DNA from: Carya illinoinensis
Taxonomy: Eukaryota > Streptophyta > Magnoliopsida > Fagales > Juglandaceae
Length of the DNA: 64,000 nt
Assembly (NCBI RefSeq): GCF_018687715.1
Contig: NC_056764.1
Coordinates: 436,501 to 500,500 of the forward strand
Direction: 5' to 3'
The translations under genes and the position numbers were made by a program. The notes under the pieces are model-generated. The model saw nothing but the letters and a program-made list of their open reading frames with translations. It did no database searches and was not told the origin of the DNA. Below, piece after piece: positions 61,101 through 64,000 of this stretch; within the stretch, counting starts at the first letter, position 1; each line of letters opens with the position of its first letter.

Positions 61101-63464
61101 CTTATTTTTTTTGAGACAAACCGTAACCAGATTCAAGTATAGAAGGCCCTTCTACATTGTTTTGAAACATCTTCGGGGTTGAAAGTAAACCTGGACAAAT
61201 CAGAAATGGTGCCTATCGGGAGTGTTCAGAATCTAAGATAGTTGGCTAATACATTGGGGTGCATGACGGCCTCACTTCCTATGACATACCTTAGCCTTCC
61301 ATTGGGAGCCGCCTTGAGAGTGGCTTCTGTTTGGGATACAGTGATTGAGAAAGTAGAACGTCGCTTAGCAGGTTAGAAGAGAATGTACCTGTCAAAAGGC
61401 GGAAGGATTAGTCTACTAAAGAGTACACTATCCAACGTACTGACTTATTTCTTATCATTGTTTCCTATTCCAACAAGTGTGGCACTTCGCATTGAGAAAT
61501 TACAACGAGATTTTTTGTGGGGTGGAATAGGCGAGGAATTTAAATTCCACCTAGTCAGGTGGGAGAAGGTATGTAGTACCATTTCTAATGGAGGTTTGGG
61601 CATCAGAAACCTAAGATTTTTTAATTGGGCATTACTTGGAAAATGGTTATGGAGATACCATAAAGAACCAAAAGCCCTATGGAAGATGGTGATAGGGAGT
61701 AAATATGGTGGCTTATGGGGGGGATGGTGCTCTAATGAAGTGAGAGGGGCTTACGGAGTGGGTTTGTGGAAACACATAAGGAAATGATGGGGGTTTTTCT
61801 CTCGCCATTCAAGACTACGCCTAGGTGATGGAGCCATAATTAAATTCTGGCATGACGTATGGTGTGGTAATGGTGTTCTCAATTCACTCGTTCTATAAGT
61901 CTCTTTTACAAGAACCTCCTATTCGGTTCTCGTGGAAAAAACTCTGGAGACATAAGGCACCTCTCAAAGCTACATTTTTTGTGTGGACCGCCTCTTTGGG
62001 TAAGATCCTCACAACAGATAATTTGAGGAAACGACGAGTGATCATCGCAGATTGGTGTTGTATGTGCAAGAATGGGGGGGAATTGGTGGACCATCTTTTA
62101 CTACACTGTGATGTAGCTTGAGAGTTATGGAATGAGGTATTTAGTAGACTAGATTTGGGTTGGGTTATGCCTGAGACAATTGTGGCGGCACTGGCTAGCT
62201 GGACAGATTTAAAAGGCAATCAATAGATCAAGGCTGTTTGGAAGATGATTCCTATTTGCATCATGTGGTACATATGGTGGGAGCGTAATGAACGGACTTT
62301 TGAGGACAAAGAGAGATTGATGGAGGAACTAAAAGCTTTCTTTTTTAGAACTCTTTTTACTTGGACCATTGCCGTTAATTTTAATGACCAAGCCTTTCAT
62401 GACTTCCTTGTATCTATTGTCCCTACTTAGTTTAGGGCTTTCCTTGTAACACGTGGTTTTGCCTATTCTTTTATTAATACACTTTGATTTACTTATAAAA
62501 AAAAAGATATACAAGTTGCAGAATTGTCTCGTTATAGTTACAATCCTATGGAGATATAAAAATCTAATTGAGTTTTAAATCATAGTTCATCAGCAATTGA
62601 TTTGAATTTTGTGCAAAGCATTTTTAAAAAGAGTTATCATATTTTCTGGTGATTGCTTTCTATGTATCACGCTTATTCTTCCATATATTTAGGATGGGGA
62701 GAAAGGATGCACAATTGCTAAGAAGCCAAATGTTCATCAGAGATAAAAAGAAGGAAAGATCATTGGGTAACCATAGGATTTTTAAATTATCACAGGTGTT
62801 TGTGATCTGAATGTTCTCAAATATAAGAATGTTTGAAAGCCACATGCTCCCCAAAGAAAAAAACTTGGTTTACTTGAATTGTCAAAATGCATGTGTATCT
62901 AAGTGCTGTTTGATTGCTTTCATCTTTTTTTATAACCATAGTTTATCATGATTTCACTTATTTAATTTTGTTTTTTTGGGCATAAAAAGATGTAAAGATG
63001 AATACACATGCCACTGGTCATTCTAATGTTCCATTTGTGGTATGCTGATGAGAGTTATATCCTCATTTATCTTTTTATTTGCCTTTCTATTTCTTCCAAA
63101 AGTAGTGGTTTATTGACATTTGTAGTTCTCGTATTTCTTTGGTGAAAAGCATTTATCTATGTGTAACAGGTTAATCACTCGAGCCCCATCATGGAACTTT
63201 TGTCTTCTTCAGCATGGTGCCTTTTATTACAAAGGGTATGTTTTGCTTTGTTCTTTTCAAAACAAACAAAGTTGATGTGTTTGCATTGTTCTTTTGAAAT
63301 GCATTGACGTGCTTGCGTTTTGTTGTAAAGTAATTACCGAAACAAGGTGAACAATGCATGTATGCAGGTTGGGGATGATGTCATGTTTTATCTTCTAAAT
63401 CATACATCAGTGTTTTTACCACTTCCGAATAAGAAGCACCGTCAAGTGGCAGGTCCTCCTATAA
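58198..63464 (+). CDS. TERT: telomerase reverse transcriptase, first four exons (partial, runs off window)
   Basis: Exons 58198-58494, 59385-59462, 63170-63235 and 63368-63464 give about 179 N-terminal residues, in frame at each GT-AG junction. They match the plant TERT N-terminus as I know it: [45 protein letters not shown], then [21 protein letters not shown] and [29 protein letters not shown]. This is the TEN domain, which anchors telomerase to telomeres and aids repeat addition. The RT domain lies beyond the window. Exon 4 is taken to end at ATA A|GTAAGT. Intron 2 (59463-63169) is swollen to 3.7 kb by a LINE in the same orientation. No defect is seen in the TERT exons present. Confidence 0.93.
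59535..62510 (+). mobile_element. decayed L1-type LINE in TERT intron 2
   Basis: 5'-truncated: it starts near the end of the APE endonuclease ([11 protein letters not shown]). It continues through the reverse transcriptase and a zf-RVT module to a 3' end CTTTGATTTACTTATAAAAAAAAA. The left boundary is approximate and no target duplication was found. The insertion lies wholly inside the TERT intron, sense orientation. Confidence 0.85.
59670..62430 (+). pseudogene. LINE ORF2 remnant (APE end, RT, zf-RVT)
   Basis: Recognisable blocks are [59 protein letters not shown], the RT catalytic FADD (near 61090), [16 protein letters not shown] and a Cys-His module [18 protein letters not shown]. Stops in the main frame lie at 59802, 59805, 59985, 60231, 60675, 60840, 61140, 61239, 61374 and 61785. 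After a shift at about 61850, further stops lie at 62119 and 62224. Between FWHDVWCG (61850) and HSFYKSLL roughly a hundred codons usual for the family appear missing, which also explains the frame change. Not functional. Confidence 0.85.
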
Positions 63465-64000
63465 GTAAGTTATGCTATGAGTTTTCAAAGCGAAGATCAG
63501 AGTCTCAGTATCCACATACTTCACTCATACATTGCGGTAAAAGAGTTTCTGAACACTACTTGTAGAAGTTTCATAAACACGGGACAATTGCTTCAAAATT
63601 GCCTTATATATTATATTTTGTATAAACAAATTCTCTTTCATTTATAAAAAAATTCCCTTACGGTACTTGGGAATTTAACTTTTCATAAATATGCTGTTAA
63701 TATGTAATATGTACGTTTTTGTATTTTACCTATTAAAAAAACATATATAATATATCCTTTTATATATTTACAATGTACTTTTAAAAAGAGCTTTGTGTAA
63801 ATAAATCTTAACGAAACAGTCTATGCATGAGGCCAGCCTGAGTGGTGATTGAAAGCCCTTCTAAGATATTTTTTTTTTTTATTGGCACTGGGTGTTTGAG
63901 AACAGCCTTCTGACTAATCTCACGAGTGTATAGGCCCTCAGTAATGAGTTTTTCTCAAGTGCACCTTGCGTAAGTCAAGGGGAAAATCCCTCAGTCCGAT
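63465..64000 (+). other. TERT intron 4 start with part of a dispersed repeat
   Basis: After the donor at 63465 the sequence is AT-rich intron. From about 63867 a T-run followed by TTGGCACTGGGTGTTTGAGA and later GAGTTTTTCTCAAGTGCACC looks like the start of a dispersed plant repeat I have seen in many genomes (class uncertain); it runs off the window. If the donor were not used, the frame would read on to a stop at 63563-63565. Confidence 0.4.

Noticed and set aside
63347..63565. TERT exon 4 reading on to a stop at 63565
   Set aside because: A strong GTAAGT donor at 63465 lies where the homology to TERT ends; the continuation is intronic.
1..64000. tRNA, rRNA or organelle-derived insertions
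   Set aside because: No cloverleaf with matching A and B boxes, rRNA core sequence or plastid gene was recognised by eye. A covariance-model search would be needed to exclude small RNAs.

Overview
The window is nuclear DNA of a flowering plant, almost certainly a woody eudicot. The host genes (BIG BROTHER E3 ligase, mitochondrial ADP/ATP carrier, WIP zinc-finger factor, thylakoid lumenal 19 kDa protein, telomerase reverse transcriptase) are plant-type with GT-AG introns. The spacers are AT-rich with plant MITEs, Helitrons, LINEs, a CACTA element and a Copia element. A MITE at about 40.8 kb has the 'GTTTGG... CAACTCA... CTCATCTCAACTCAACTC' composition I associate with Fagales, especially walnut/pecan relatives. 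That taxonomic guess rests on memory of the repeat family, not on a search.

Layout. 0.1-0.3 kb: a small hydrophobic ORF. 2.4-4.8 kb (-): a five-exon conserved plant gene (320 aa) whose last exon is missed if one stops at the apparent stop codon at 3383-3385. 5.9-10.4 kb (-): BIG BROTHER (seven coding exons, 243 aa, RING-H2). 14.2-15.9 kb (-), with a leader intron reaching 17.6 kb: ADP/ATP carrier, carrying one extra base in its last exon that breaks the frame. 17.7-22.8 kb: spacer with a fold-back MITE. 22.8-38.2 kb: a Helitron-rich block. A first Helitron 5' terminus (22794) lies upstream of a complete 9.9-kb element (28312-38215), which encodes a 1,556-aa Rep/helicase and a 433-aa RPA-like protein. 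39.2-41.0 kb: a CACTA non-autonomous element, a 5'-truncated LINE with a 12-bp target duplication, and a MITE. 43.4-45.6 kb (+): WIP-family C2H2 transcription factor. 47.4-50.1 kb: an isolated Helitron 3' end, then a 1.2-kb Helitron carrying an antisense fragment of an XEG113-like arabinosyltransferase. 50.9-55.7 kb: a young Copia retrotransposon with near-identical LTRs, a perfect target duplication and three stop codons. 56.3-57.1 kb (-): thylakoid lumenal 19 kDa PsbP-like protein. 58.2 kb to the window end (+): the first four exons of TERT, with a decayed 3-kb L1-type LINE in intron 2.

The host genes do unrelated jobs: organ size control, adenine nucleotide exchange, patterning, thylakoid lumen, telomeres. 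The coherent system is the Helitron: terminal hairpins, a two-tyrosine HUH Rep fused to a PIF1-type helicase, and its own single-strand-binding RPA subunit, all open across 13 inferred exons. Its Walker A glycine is replaced by arginine, so this copy may no longer be able to move. All splice sites were inferred by eye from frame, GT-AG borders and remembered homologues. No alignment or transcript support was available.
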